Source: Prevotellaceae bacterium UBA711 (GTDB lineage: Bacteria > Bacteroidota > Bacteroidia > Bacteroidales > Bacteroidaceae). Taken from it: a stretch of 27,482 nucleotides of DNA. The notes under the pieces were generated by a model. That model searched no databases and was not told the origin of the DNA. It saw only the letters and a list, made by a program, of their open reading frames with translations. Each line of letters starts with the position of its first letter. The stretch's first letter is position 1. The position numbers were made by a program, and so were the translations under genes. Shown piece by piece: positions 18,066 through 26,250 of the stretch. The stretch covers positions 1 to 27,482 of the forward strand of contig DBLZ01000041.1 in assembly GCA_002297545.1 (NCBI GenBank), read 5' to 3'.

Positions 18066-18123
18066 GATCTATACCTTATTATATTATAGGGGTTCGTCTG
18101 ACCATTTCCGTCTGTGTGGTTCC

Positions 18124-18211
18124 ATATTCACGTTTATCGTGCTCGATATTCACGTTCATTCATCGCGATATTCACGTTTATCCGACTCGATATTCACGAT
18201 TGTTCAGGCCA
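18124..18211 (-). repeat. 22-bp tandem repeat array (locus 2) in the leader of the purF-like operon
   Basis: Three clear 22-bp units (18124-18145, 18146-18167, 18168-18189) and a partial fourth (18190-18211) all begin ATATTCACG on the plus strand. On the minus strand each reads CGnnnnnGATAAACGTGAATAT or a close variant. The array lies inside the predicted 5' leader of the minus-strand operon, between the start near 18259 and the ATG at 18038. It shares period and core with the array at 4022-4109. Confidence 0.75.
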
Positions 18212-18265
18212 CGGTCGGCAGCCCCTTGCGGCCGTCCCTTCGGACACGGAGCCACATCCACACGG

Positions 18266-18295
18266 CAAAGGTACGCCTTTATCGGCATTGCGCAA
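18266..18295 (-). promoter_or_regulatory. Bacteroidetes-type promoter for the purF-like-carA-carB-pyrG-gltB operon
   Basis: On the minus strand, TTG (18293-18295) is followed by 19 bp and then TACCTTTG (18266-18273), an exact TAnnTTTG match. The predicted start near 18259 gives a leader of about 220 nt that holds a GC-rich hairpin region (about 18205-18255), the 22-bp repeats and a small hairpin before the start codon. Confidence 0.75.
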
Positions 18296-18474
18296 CCCCG
18301 GGTGACGTTAATTCAACAAAGGAAAGCCGCGGTGGTTTCAATCTGCAAGCACCGGCACAGGATTTGATTTCAATTTGCACCCCTCCTTTACACCGTGCGT
18401 GATTTTTGACAATTCCGATGACTTTTGTCTCGATTTTTCGGCGATTTGATGTCATAAGTTCAGCTGTTTCTTCC

Positions 18475-18482
18475 TACCTTTG
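18475..18482 (+). promoter_or_regulatory. -7 promoter box for the DapL-like pseudoenzyme gene
   Basis: TACCTTTG matches TAnnTTTG exactly, but no good -33 TTTG is seen at 19-20 bp. Transcription would start near 18488, leaving ~28 nt before the ATG at 18516. This rules out an in-frame TTG at 18480, which lies inside the box. Confidence 0.55.
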
Positions 18483-18515
18483 CACCATAGAACTTCAAAA
18501 ACGACACCGTCCGGT

Positions 18516-19745
18516 ATGGCACTATTGAATGAGTTTTTTCTGGAATTGCCCATGGAAGGCCTTTTCTCCGACATGGCAAAGCGGATCAACGCATTCAGAA
18601 TCATCCGCCCCAACGTGAGGCTCACAGACATGGGTATCAACGATATGACAAATCCCATGCCGCCAGCCGTGACAGAAGCCATGCACAAAGCCGTGAACGA
18701 CATGGCCGACAACACAAAACTCAACGGCAACGGCCCGGAACAAGGATATGAGTTCCTCAGGGACGCGGTCATCAAGAACGACTTCAACCCGCGTGGCATA
18801 CACCTGATACCTAACGAGATCTTCATCAACGACGGTGTGAAGAGCGAGATAGGCAACATAGGGGACGTGCTCAGAGGAGACAACACGATAGGGGTAATGG
18901 ACCCCATATACCCCATATACATCGAAAGCAACGTCATCTCCGGAAGGGCCGGCATCTTCAGCGGGGGACGATGGAGCAACGTGAGCTACATGACGTGCAA
19001 CGAGGCCAACGGCTTCACGCCAATGCCGCCAGAATACCCGATAGACATAGTGTACCTGTGCTCGCCCAACAACCCCAGCGGTGCGGCATATAGCAAGGGG
19101 CAGCTGAAGAAATGGGTGGATTATGCTCTGAAGAACAACACGCTCATTCTCTTCGATGCCTCCTACGAAGCATACATACAGTCACCGGACATCCCGCACT
19201 CCATCTACGAAATCCGAGGGGCAAAGAAAGTGGCAATAGAGCTGAGATGCTTCTCACGTACGGCGGGGTTCTCTGACCTGAGATGCGGATACACCGTCAT
19301 ACCCAAGGAGCTGACCATACAAACACTTGACGGAAGAAAGGTGCAGATGAACGCCATATGGAGCCGCAGACAAAGCATCAGGTCCGGGGGCGTATCATAT
19401 GTCACGCAGTGTGCAGCAGCGGCAACATACTCGGACGCGGGCAAGGAACAACTGCGACGGACACGGGAATACTACATGGACAATGCAAGGCTGATGAGGC
19501 GGGTGCTATCCAATATGGACATGAAAATTTACGGCGGCGAACACATACCCTACCTGTGGATAAAGATACCTCCCGGCATGTCGTCGTGGAACTTCTTCGA
19601 GAGGCTTCTCTACTGCACAAACGTCATCTGCACGCCCGGCAACGTATTCGGACCTGGAGGCGAGGGATATGTGAGGCTCAGTGCCTTTGCCCGACGGGAA
19701 GACTGCGAGGAGGCCGTGAGGCGCATGAAGGACTGCCTCGGATAG
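18516..19745 (+). CDS. DapL-like fold type I aminotransferase paralogue lacking the PLP lysine (probable pseudoenzyme)
   Basis: This 409-aa protein is collinear with the intact DapL encoded at 24884-26110. At residue 248 the lysine that forms the Schiff base with PLP (SKTAGFTG in the intact copy) is Arg (SRTAGFSD, codon CGT). Other active-site differences at matching positions are GIGD to GIND (G42N), GYGPE to GNGPE (Y72N) and TKFNG to IRSGG (N291G). PLP-cradle features are kept: PNNP, LFDAxYEAYI, Ser247, Arg256 and the C-terminal VRLxAFxRRED. The ORF is intact and full length, so it is maintained rather than decayed. Without the lysine, transamination is not expected. A regulatory partner of DapL (which is dimeric), a PLP or substrate sensor, or a different reaction are all possible. 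It is divergent from the purF-like operon and lies 145 bp before glnA. Confidence 0.85.
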   Translation: MALLNEFFLELPMEGLFSDMAKRINAFRIIRPNVRLTDMGINDMTNPMPPAVTEAMHKAVNDMADNTKLNGNGPEQGYEFLRDAVIKNDFNPRGIHLIPNEIFINDGVKSEIGNIGDVLRGDNTIGVMDPIYPIYIESNVISGRAGIFSGGRWSNVSYMTCNEANGFTPMPPEYPIDIVYLCSPNNPSGAAYSKGQLKKWVDYALKNNTLILFDASYEAYIQSPDIPHSIYEIRGAKKVAIELRCFSRTAGFSDLRCGYTVIPKELTIQTLDGRKVQMNAIWSRRQSIRSGGVSYVTQCAAAATYSDAGKEQLRRTREYYMDNARLMRRVLSNMDMKIYGGEHIPYLWIKIPPGMSSWNFFERLLYCTNVICTPGNVFGPGGEGYVRLSAFARREDCEEAVRRMKDCLG

Positions 19746-19810
19746 AGACCCGAAGGATATGCCAGGAACATAACACTTTCACACAAACTTTACGATACTG
19801 ACCACACGGT

Positions 19811-19830
19811 CCCGTCCCGCAAGGGATGGG
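19811..19830 (+). other. Hairpin with GCAA tetraloop between the DapL paralogue and glnA
   Basis: An 8-bp stem (CCCGTCCC with GGGATGGG, including G-T pairs) closes a GCAA loop. It lies ~65 bases after one stop codon and 60 before the next start. It has no T-tract, so it could be a processing or stability element or a weak terminator. No clear TAnnTTTG promoter is seen between it and glnA. Confidence 0.4.
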
Positions 19831-19890
19831 GTAAGGGGATACTTATTCTCCATACAAACGTTTCAACCACACAAAAAAAGCAACAGCAAC

Positions 19891-22080
19891 ATGTCAGAAC
19901 TACGATTCAACGTGGTGGAGAGTGCCTTCAGAAAAAAGGCAGCCACAGTGGAAATTCCAAAGTGCAGACCGCAGGAATACTTCGGCAAGTATGTCTTCGG
20001 CCGCGAAAAGATGTTCCATTACCTTGACGCCGAAACCTACGAGGCCCTTGTCAATGCCATAGACAACGGTGCGCCGCTCAACCGCAATGTGGCGGACAGT
20101 ATTGCCGAAGGCATGCGCCAATGGGCCACGGAACTGGGTGTGACACACTACACACACTGGTTCCAGCCTCTGACCGAGGGCACGGCCGAGAAACACGACT
20201 CGTTCATGGAGCCCAACGGCAAGGGCGGCATGATAGAGGAGTTCTCAGGCAAGTTGCTGGTACAGCAGGAGCCTGACGCATCGTCCTTCCCCAACGGCGG
20301 CATACGCAATACGTTCGAAGCCAGAGGCTATTCGGCATGGGACCCTTCATCGCCAGTCTTCGTGGTGGATGACACCCTGTGCATACCCACCATCTTCATA
20401 GCCTACACAGGTGAGGCCCTGGACTACAAGGCTCCACTGCTTCGCGCACTCAGTGCCGTGAACAAGGCCGCCACGGAGGTATGCCACTACTTCAATCCCG
20501 AGGTGAAGAAGGTGGTGGCCTACCTCGGATGGGAGCAGGAGTACTTCCTGGTGGACGAGGGCCTCTACGGTGCGCGTCCCGATCTGCTGATGACAGGACG
20601 CACGCTCATGGGTCACGAGGCTTCCAAGAACCAGCAGCTCGAAGACCACTATTTCGGTGCCATACCGCAGCGCGTGGTGGCCTTCATGAAGGACCTGGAG
20701 ATACAGGCACTGCAACTGGGCATCCCTGTGAAGACACGCCACAACGAGGTGGCGCCCAACCAGTTCGAGCTGGCTCCCGTCTTCGAGGAGTGCAACCTGG
20801 CCGTGGACCACAACATGCTCATCATGTCCCTGATGCGCAACGTGGCACGCAATCACGGTTTCAGGATACTGCTCCACGAGAAGCCTTTCAAGGGTGTGAA
20901 CGGCTCTGGCAAGCACAACAACTGGTCCCTGGGCACCGACACGGGCGTGTTGTTGATGTCGCCCGGCAAGACGACCGTGGAAAACCTGCGCTTCATCACT
21001 TTCGTGGTCAACACCCTCATGGCCGTCTACCACCACAACGGCCTCATCAAAGCCTCCATCATGAGTGCCGACAATGCCCACCGCCTGGGTGCCAACGAGG
21101 CTCCTCCTGCCATCATCTCCTCTTTCCTGGGCTCACAGCTGTCTTCGGTTATGGCACAGATAGCGGAGAGCGAGTCCACCGAAGACATATCCCTCTCCGG
21201 CAAGCAGGGCATGAAGCTGGACATACCGCAGATACCGGAACTGATAATAGACAACACGGACCGCAACCGCACCTCGCCTTTTGCCTTCACCGGCAACCGC
21301 TTTGAGTTCCGCGCCGTGGGTTCGGCGGCCAATTGTGCCAGCGCCATGATTGCCCTGAACTCGGCCGTGGCGGACCAGCTGAACAGGTTCCGGGCCGAAG
21401 TCGATACCCTCACCGCCAAGGGCGAGCCTCAGATGCAGGCCATACTGAAGGTCATCCGTCGATACATCAAGGAGTGTGCCCCCATCTGCTTCGACGGCAA
21501 CGGCTACTCCGAAGAATGGAAACAGGAGGCTGCCCGCCGCGGTCTGGACTGCGAAACCAGCTGCCCGGTAATCTTCGACAACTATCTGCGCCCGGAGAGC
21601 GTGGCCATGTTCGAGGCCACCGGCGTAATGAGCGAAAAGGAACTCAAGGCACGCAACGAAGTGAAGTGGGAGATGTACACCAAGAAGATCCAAATTGAGG
21701 CCCGTGTGCTGGGCGACCTGGCCATGAACCACATCATACCCGTGGCCACAGAGTACCAGAGCAAACTCATAGACAACGTGCACAAGATGATGGACATCTA
21801 TACCCTGGAGACGGCAGACAGGCTCTCGGCCGAGAACAAACGCCTGATAGAGGAGATTGCCGAACACACTCTCTACATCACGGAACACGTGGAGGCCATG
21901 GTGGAGGCACGCAAGGCTGCCAACCGCATTGCCGAAGAGCGCGAGAAGGCCGTGGCCTACCACGACACCATAGCCCCCATGCTGGAGCAGATCAGATACC
22001 ATATCGACAAGCTGGAACTGATAGTGGACAACCGGATGTGGCCCCTGCCAAAGTACCGCGAACTGCTTTTCGTCAGATAA
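19891..22080 (+). CDS. glnA: Glutamine synthetase, type III
   Basis: This 729-aa enzyme makes glutamine from glutamate, ammonia and ATP. The length and motifs identify the GSIII (GlnN) class, a dodecamer typical of Bacteroidetes. The beta-grasp region holds HYTHWFQPLTEGTAEKHDSF. The catalytic segments include LGWEQEYFLVD, KTRHNEVAPNQFELAPVFE, the ATP/glutamate region SGKHNNWSLGT, RLGANEAPPAII and GNRFEFRAVGS. A long helical C-terminal part (about 580-729) is characteristic of this class. No adenylylation site of type I enzymes is expected. It supplies the amide used by its neighbours GltB, CarA, PyrG, the PurF-like protein and AsnB. It lies between the DapL-like pseudoenzyme gene and asnB, with a long hairpin following it. 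Confidence 0.96.
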   Translation: MSELRFNVVESAFRKKAATVEIPKCRPQEYFGKYVFGREKMFHYLDAETYEALVNAIDNGAPLNRNVADSIAEGMRQWATELGVTHYTHWFQPLTEGTAEKHDSFMEPNGKGGMIEEFSGKLLVQQEPDASSFPNGGIRNTFEARGYSAWDPSSPVFVVDDTLCIPTIFIAYTGEALDYKAPLLRALSAVNKAATEVCHYFNPEVKKVVAYLGWEQEYFLVDEGLYGARPDLLMTGRTLMGHEASKNQQLEDHYFGAIPQRVVAFMKDLEIQALQLGIPVKTRHNEVAPNQFELAPVFEECNLAVDHNMLIMSLMRNVARNHGFRILLHEKPFKGVNGSGKHNNWSLGTDTGVLLMSPGKTTVENLRFITFVVNTLMAVYHHNGLIKASIMSADNAHRLGANEAPPAIISSFLGSQLSSVMAQIAESESTEDISLSGKQGMKLDIPQIPELIIDNTDRNRTSPFAFTGNRFEFRAVGSAANCASAMIALNSAVADQLNRFRAEVDTLTAKGEPQMQAILKVIRRYIKECAPICFDGNGYSEEWKQEAARRGLDCETSCPVIFDNYLRPESVAMFEATGVMSEKELKARNEVKWEMYTKKIQIEARVLGDLAMNHIIPVATEYQSKLIDNVHKMMDIYTLETADRLSAENKRLIEEIAEHTLYITEHVEAMVEARKAANRIAEEREKAVAYHDTIAPMLEQIRYHIDKLELIVDNRMWPLPKYRELLFVR

Positions 22081-22127
22081 CAGGATTGCTTTATGCGACA
22101 TATCGTCCCTTTAGGTTAGTTCGGGTT

Positions 22128-22182
22128 GGAGGAGAGGAAAAGCGGCGTATCATGCTTCGGTACGCCCTCCTTTCCCTCTTCC
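22128..22182 (+). terminator. Long imperfect hairpin downstream of glnA
   Basis: Purine-rich GGAGGAGAGGAAAAG (22128 onward) pairs imperfectly with CTTTCCCTCTTCC (ending 22182), closed by a perfect GGCGTA/TACGCC stem. ATTTT follows. It begins 47 bases after the glnA stop and may terminate or attenuate transcription before asnB. Confidence 0.5.
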
Positions 22183-22260
22183 ATTTTGAAGCCACGGTGG
22201 ACGGCAAGCCCATGGATAAGCATCCACATATACACATAACCTCCCCCTAATTGATACACT

Positions 22261-23925
22261 ATGTGCGGAATCGTTGGCATATTTCAAATCAAGCAACAGA
22301 ACGAGGCTTTGCGACAAAAGGCCTTGAAGATGTCCCACACCCTGCGCCATCGCGGCCCGGACTGGAGCGGCATATACGTAGGCACCTCGGCCATCCTGAC
22401 TCATGAACGCCTGTCCATCGTAGATCCGCAGAGCGGAGGGCAACCCCTGTATTCGCCAGATGGCAAGCAGGTGCTGGCCGTCAACGGCGAGATATACAAC
22501 CATAAGGAGCTGCGCGCCCGTTACGAAGAGCGGTACACATTCCGTACCGGCAGCGACTGCGAGGTGATACTTGCACTGTACCGCGACAAGGGTACGGACT
22601 TCCTGGAGGAACTGAACGGCATCTTTGCCTTCGCGCTCTACGACGCGAACAGGGACGAGTTCCTCATCGCACGTGACCACATCGGCATCATCCCCCTCTA
22701 CATTGGCAGAGACAAAGACGGCATCGTCTACGTGGCCAGCGAACTGAAAGCCTTGGAGGGTGTGTGCAACATCTACGAACCATTCCTGCCCGGCCACTAC
22801 TACTGGAGCAGAACGGGCGAAATGAAACGGTGGTATCGCCGCGAATGGACGGAATACGACAATGTCAAGAACAACCCCGCCTCGGCCTTGGACCTGAGGC
22901 ATGCCCTGAAAGCAGCCGTCAGGAGGCAGTTGATGAGCGACGTGCCATACGGCGTGCTTCTGTCGGGCGGTCTGGACTCGTCCATCGTCTCTGCCATAGC
23001 ACGGCAGTATGCCGCCATGCGAGTGGAGACGGGCAGCAAATCCGCCGCCTGGTGGCCACAGTTGCACAGCTTCGCCATAGGCCTGAAAGGTGCTCCAGAC
23101 TTGGCCAAGGCGCGTGAAGTGGCCGAACACATAGGCACGGTGCACCACGAAATAAACTATACCATACAGGAAGGACTGGATGCCATCAGGGACGTCATAT
23201 ACTATATCGAGACTTACGACGTGACCACCGTCCGTGCCTCCACCCCCATGTATCTGTTGGCGCGTGTCATCAAGTCCATGGGAATAAAGATGGTGCTGAG
23301 CGGCGAGGGTGCCGACGAGATATTCGGAGGTTACCTGTATTTCCACAAAGCCCCCGATGCCAAGGCCTTCCACGACGAGACGGTGAGGAAGCTTGGCAAA
23401 CTGTACCTCTACGACTGCCTGCGTGCCAACAAATCCCTATCCGCATGGGGAGTGGAGGGGCGCGTGCCATTCCTGGACAAGGAATTTCTGGATGTTGCCA
23501 TGCGGCTGAACCCCGAGGCCAAGATGTGCCCGGGAACGGTAATAGAGAAGAAAATCCTCCGTGAGGCCTTTGCCGACATGTTGCCCGAGAGCGTGGCATG
23601 GCGCCAGAAGGAACAGTTCAGCGACGGTGTTGGCTACAGCTGGATAGATACCCTTAAGGGCATCACCGAAGAAGCTGTGACGGACGAACAGATGGCCCAT
23701 GCCGCCGAGCGTTTCCCCATCAACACCCCTCTCAACAAGGAGGAATACTACTATCGCACCATCTTCGAGGAGCACTTCCCCAGCCGTAGCGCGGCCCTCA
23801 GTGTGCCCCACGAGGCCAGCGTTGCCTGCTCCACCGCCATCGCCCTCGAGTGGGACAAGGCCTGGAAAGGACAGAACGAACCAAGCGGACGAGCCATCCG
23901 AGACGTACACAACAATGCCATATAG
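22261..23925 (+). CDS. asnB: Asparagine synthase B (glutamine-hydrolysing)
   Basis: This 554-aa enzyme converts aspartate to asparagine with ATP and glutamine. Cys2 is the nucleophile after removal of Met (MCGIVGIF). The glutaminase domain contains LRHRGPDWSG, HERLSIVDP, VNGEIYNH and the FAFALYDANRDEFLIARDHIG region. The synthetase domain has the PP-loop SGGLDSS at residues 235-241 and the later GEGADEIFGGY motif. Both domains are full length. It is 180 bp after glnA on the same strand and 81 bp before dapF. No TAnnTTTG promoter is visible before it, so cotranscription with glnA through the intervening hairpin is plausible. Confidence 0.95.
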   Translation: MCGIVGIFQIKQQNEALRQKALKMSHTLRHRGPDWSGIYVGTSAILTHERLSIVDPQSGGQPLYSPDGKQVLAVNGEIYNHKELRARYEERYTFRTGSDCEVILALYRDKGTDFLEELNGIFAFALYDANRDEFLIARDHIGIIPLYIGRDKDGIVYVASELKALEGVCNIYEPFLPGHYYWSRTGEMKRWYRREWTEYDNVKNNPASALDLRHALKAAVRRQLMSDVPYGVLLSGGLDSSIVSAIARQYAAMRVETGSKSAAWWPQLHSFAIGLKGAPDLAKAREVAEHIGTVHHEINYTIQEGLDAIRDVIYYIETYDVTTVRASTPMYLLARVIKSMGIKMVLSGEGADEIFGGYLYFHKAPDAKAFHDETVRKLGKLYLYDCLRANKSLSAWGVEGRVPFLDKEFLDVAMRLNPEAKMCPGTVIEKKILREAFADMLPESVAWRQKEQFSDGVGYSWIDTLKGITEEAVTDEQMAHAAERFPINTPLNKEEYYYRTIFEEHFPSRSAALSVPHEASVACSTAIALEWDKAWKGQNEPSGRAIRDVHNNAI

Positions 23926-24006
23926 ACGGGCAACACAAACATCCTTTAGGTAAACACACATTATATATAGTAGCGCACACGCGCGTAAAACCCATACCAC
24001 ATCATC

Positions 24007-24852
24007 ATGTCACGCACCATTCCCTTTACCAAAATGCACGGACTCGGCAACGACTACATCTATGTCAACACCATGCTACACCCCATAGACCATCCGTCAA
24101 GGGTTGCCATGCTATGGAGCGACAGGCACACGGGCATAGGCGGCGATGGTCTGGTGCTAATAGGCAGCAGCCGGGTGGCCGACTTCTCCATGCGCATCTT
24201 CAATGCCGACGGCTCTGAGGCCATGATGTGCGGCAATGCCAGCAGGTGCATAGGCAAGTATGTCTACGACAAGGGACTCACCGACAAGACGGACCTCACT
24301 CTGGAAACCCTCTCGGGCATCAGACATCTCTCGCTCCATGTGGAGAACGGAGAGGTGGCGACCGTCACCGTGGACATGGGCATCCCTGTGTTCCGCAATG
24401 CCGTACAGGTGGCCGCCCCGGACAACAGCCTGCGGGAATACGGGTTCAAGATAGACGAGCAGACCCTACCCGGCACTTACGTCTGCATGGGCAATCCACA
24501 TCTGGTCATCTTCACCGCAGATGCGGAACAGGTGCCACTCGGGCAACTGGGGCCGCAACTGGAAAACCATCCCTTCTTCCCACAGCGCACCAATGTAGAG
24601 TTTGCATCGTTCCGGCCCGACGGGTCCATACGCATGAGGGTGTGGGAACGTGGCTCGGGCATCACACGTGCCTGCGGTACGGGAGCCTGTGCCACGGCAG
24701 TGGCGGCAATAGCCACACACCACACCGGACAGCGGCTCCTTGGCATACACATGGACGGAGGCAACCTGGACGTGCGCTGGGACAAGACCGACTCGCACGT
24801 CTACATGACCGGCACCGCAAGCCTCGCCTTCGAGGGCACAGTGACTTTGTAG
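24007..24852 (+). CDS. dapF: Diaminopimelate epimerase
   Basis: This 281-aa enzyme interconverts LL- and meso-diaminopimelate, the last step before lysine and the peptidoglycan precursor. The N-terminus FTKMHGLGNDYIYV matches the family. The two catalytic cysteines are Cys75 (MMCGNASRC) and Cys223 (GITRACGTGACA), one in each pseudo-symmetric half. GNASRC replaces the more common GNGxRC, with both key residues kept. It precedes dapL by 31 bp, so the two form a transcriptional pair carrying out consecutive pathway steps. Confidence 0.95.
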   Translation: MSRTIPFTKMHGLGNDYIYVNTMLHPIDHPSRVAMLWSDRHTGIGGDGLVLIGSSRVADFSMRIFNADGSEAMMCGNASRCIGKYVYDKGLTDKTDLTLETLSGIRHLSLHVENGEVATVTVDMGIPVFRNAVQVAAPDNSLREYGFKIDEQTLPGTYVCMGNPHLVIFTADAEQVPLGQLGPQLENHPFFPQRTNVEFASFRPDGSIRMRVWERGSGITRACGTGACATAVAAIATHHTGQRLLGIHMDGGNLDVRWDKTDSHVYMTGTASLAFEGTVTL

Positions 24853-24883
24853 AATCATCAACCTTCAAAACAACACATCTCCC

Positions 24884-26110
24884 ATGTCTCTCATCAACGA
24901 AAACTTCCTCCTGCTCCCCGGCAACTATCTCTTCTCCGAGATAGCCAAGAGGGTGAGTGCCTTCAAGGCAAGCAACCCGAATAAAAAAGTCATCAGTCTG
25001 GGTATCGGAGACGTCACCCAACCACTGCCCCAGGCTTCCATCAAGGCCATGGCAGATGCCGTCAGCGAGATGGCAGACTCCAGCACGTTCCGCGGCTACG
25101 GTCCCGAGCACGGTTATGACTTCCTCATAGAAGCCATCATCAGGAACGACTATCTCCCCCGTGGCGTGAAACTTTCCCCATCGGAGGTCTTCATCAGCGA
25201 TGGTGCCAAAAGCGATTGCGGCAACATCGGCGACATCCTCAGCACGGAGAACAGCATAGGGGTGACGGACCCAGTATATCCAGTCTATATCGACAGCAAT
25301 GTCATGTGCGGACGTGCCGGCACGCCAGCAGCAAGGGGATGGAGCAACGTCATGTACATGCCATGCACCCGAGACAACGACTTCAAGCCTCAAATTCCCG
25401 ACCGCCGCATAGATATCCTCTATCTCTGCTACCCCAACAATCCCATGGGAGTGGTGCTCAACAAGGAAGAACTGAAGCAATGGGTGGACTATGCACTGGC
25501 CAACGACTCCATCATCCTGTTCGATGCCGCATACGAAGCCTACATCCAGGACCCCTCCATCCCGCACTCCATATACGAGATTCCTGGAGCCAAGAAGTGC
25601 GCCATAGAGTTCCGCAGTTTTTCCAAGACGGCCGGGTTCACCGGTGTGAGATGCGGATACACCATAGTACCAGAGGAACTTACGGCTGCTACCAAGGACG
25701 GACGTCGCATACCGCTCAACCAGTTATGGAACCGCCGTCAGTGCACCAAATTCAATGGTACCAGCTATATCACACAACGCGGCGCCGAAGCCATCTACAC
25801 ACCGGAAGGCAAGGAGCAAGTGAGGCAGACTATCGGATACTACATGGGCAATGCCAACATCATGCTCGAGGGCTTTGCCCGACTTGGCATGGAAGCCTAC
25901 GGCGGCGAGAACGCTCCATACATTTGGCTCAAGACACCCCAAGGACTCAGCTCTTGGCAATTCTTTGACCGGTTGCTCTCCACGACCAACATCATCACCA
26001 CCCCAGGCATAGGCTTCGGTCCCAGCGGCGAAGGCTACGTGCGCCTAACGGCCTTTGGGCGCCGCGAGGACTGCTGCGAGGCCATGGAAAGGATTGCCAC
26101 CACGGCATAG
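24884..26110 (+). CDS. dapL: LL-diaminopimelate aminotransferase
   Basis: This 408-aa PLP enzyme converts tetrahydrodipicolinate and glutamate to LL-diaminopimelate in one step, bypassing the succinylase and acetylase routes. It is a fold type I aminotransferase. Lys248 in FSKTAGFTG is the PLP lysine. Other family features are LGIGDVTQPLP (near 39-49), RGYGPEHGYDF (70-80), SDGAKSD, YPNNPMG, LFDAAYEAYI, TKFNG (Asn291) and VRLTAFGRRED near the C-terminus, with the Arg expected to hold the substrate carboxylate. It lies directly behind dapF, the next enzyme in the pathway. A diverged full-length paralogue lacking the lysine is encoded at 18516-19745. Confidence 0.95.
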   Translation: MSLINENFLLLPGNYLFSEIAKRVSAFKASNPNKKVISLGIGDVTQPLPQASIKAMADAVSEMADSSTFRGYGPEHGYDFLIEAIIRNDYLPRGVKLSPSEVFISDGAKSDCGNIGDILSTENSIGVTDPVYPVYIDSNVMCGRAGTPAARGWSNVMYMPCTRDNDFKPQIPDRRIDILYLCYPNNPMGVVLNKEELKQWVDYALANDSIILFDAAYEAYIQDPSIPHSIYEIPGAKKCAIEFRSFSKTAGFTGVRCGYTIVPEELTAATKDGRRIPLNQLWNRRQCTKFNGTSYITQRGAEAIYTPEGKEQVRQTIGYYMGNANIMLEGFARLGMEAYGGENAPYIWLKTPQGLSSWQFFDRLLSTTNIITTPGIGFGPSGEGYVRLTAFGRREDCCEAMERIATTA

Positions 26111-26221
26111 TCCCCCATTCCACCCTGAACTACACCATCATGCGGCATGGCCTATCAGAGCGGTTTTAGTCGCAGACACCAATTTCTTCCATGGACAGTG
26201 CATAATCTCGTTATTTATGCC

Positions 26222-26229
26222 TAACTTTG
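26222..26229 (+). promoter_or_regulatory. -7 promoter box for the Lrp/AsnC gene
   Basis: TAACTTTG matches TAnnTTTG. The predicted start near 26236 leaves a leader of only ~15 nt before the ATG at 26251. No strong -33 match is seen, which fits an activator-dependent or autoregulated promoter (inference). Confidence 0.55.
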
Positions 26230-26250
26230 CAGCAGCCAAAAGAATAGCGC

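Noticed and set aside
18124..18211. CRISPR array
   Set aside because: Units are contiguous 22-bp tandem copies with no unique spacers, and no cas genes are present.
18480..18515. Upstream TTG start extending the DapL paralogue by 12 residues
   Set aside because: The TTG lies within the TACCTTTG promoter box, and the intact DapL begins at the equivalent of the ATG at 18516.
22150..23373. Minus-strand ORF of 407 codons
   Set aside because: It is antisense to asnB; the His/Val/Gln-rich translation is typical of a shadow frame.
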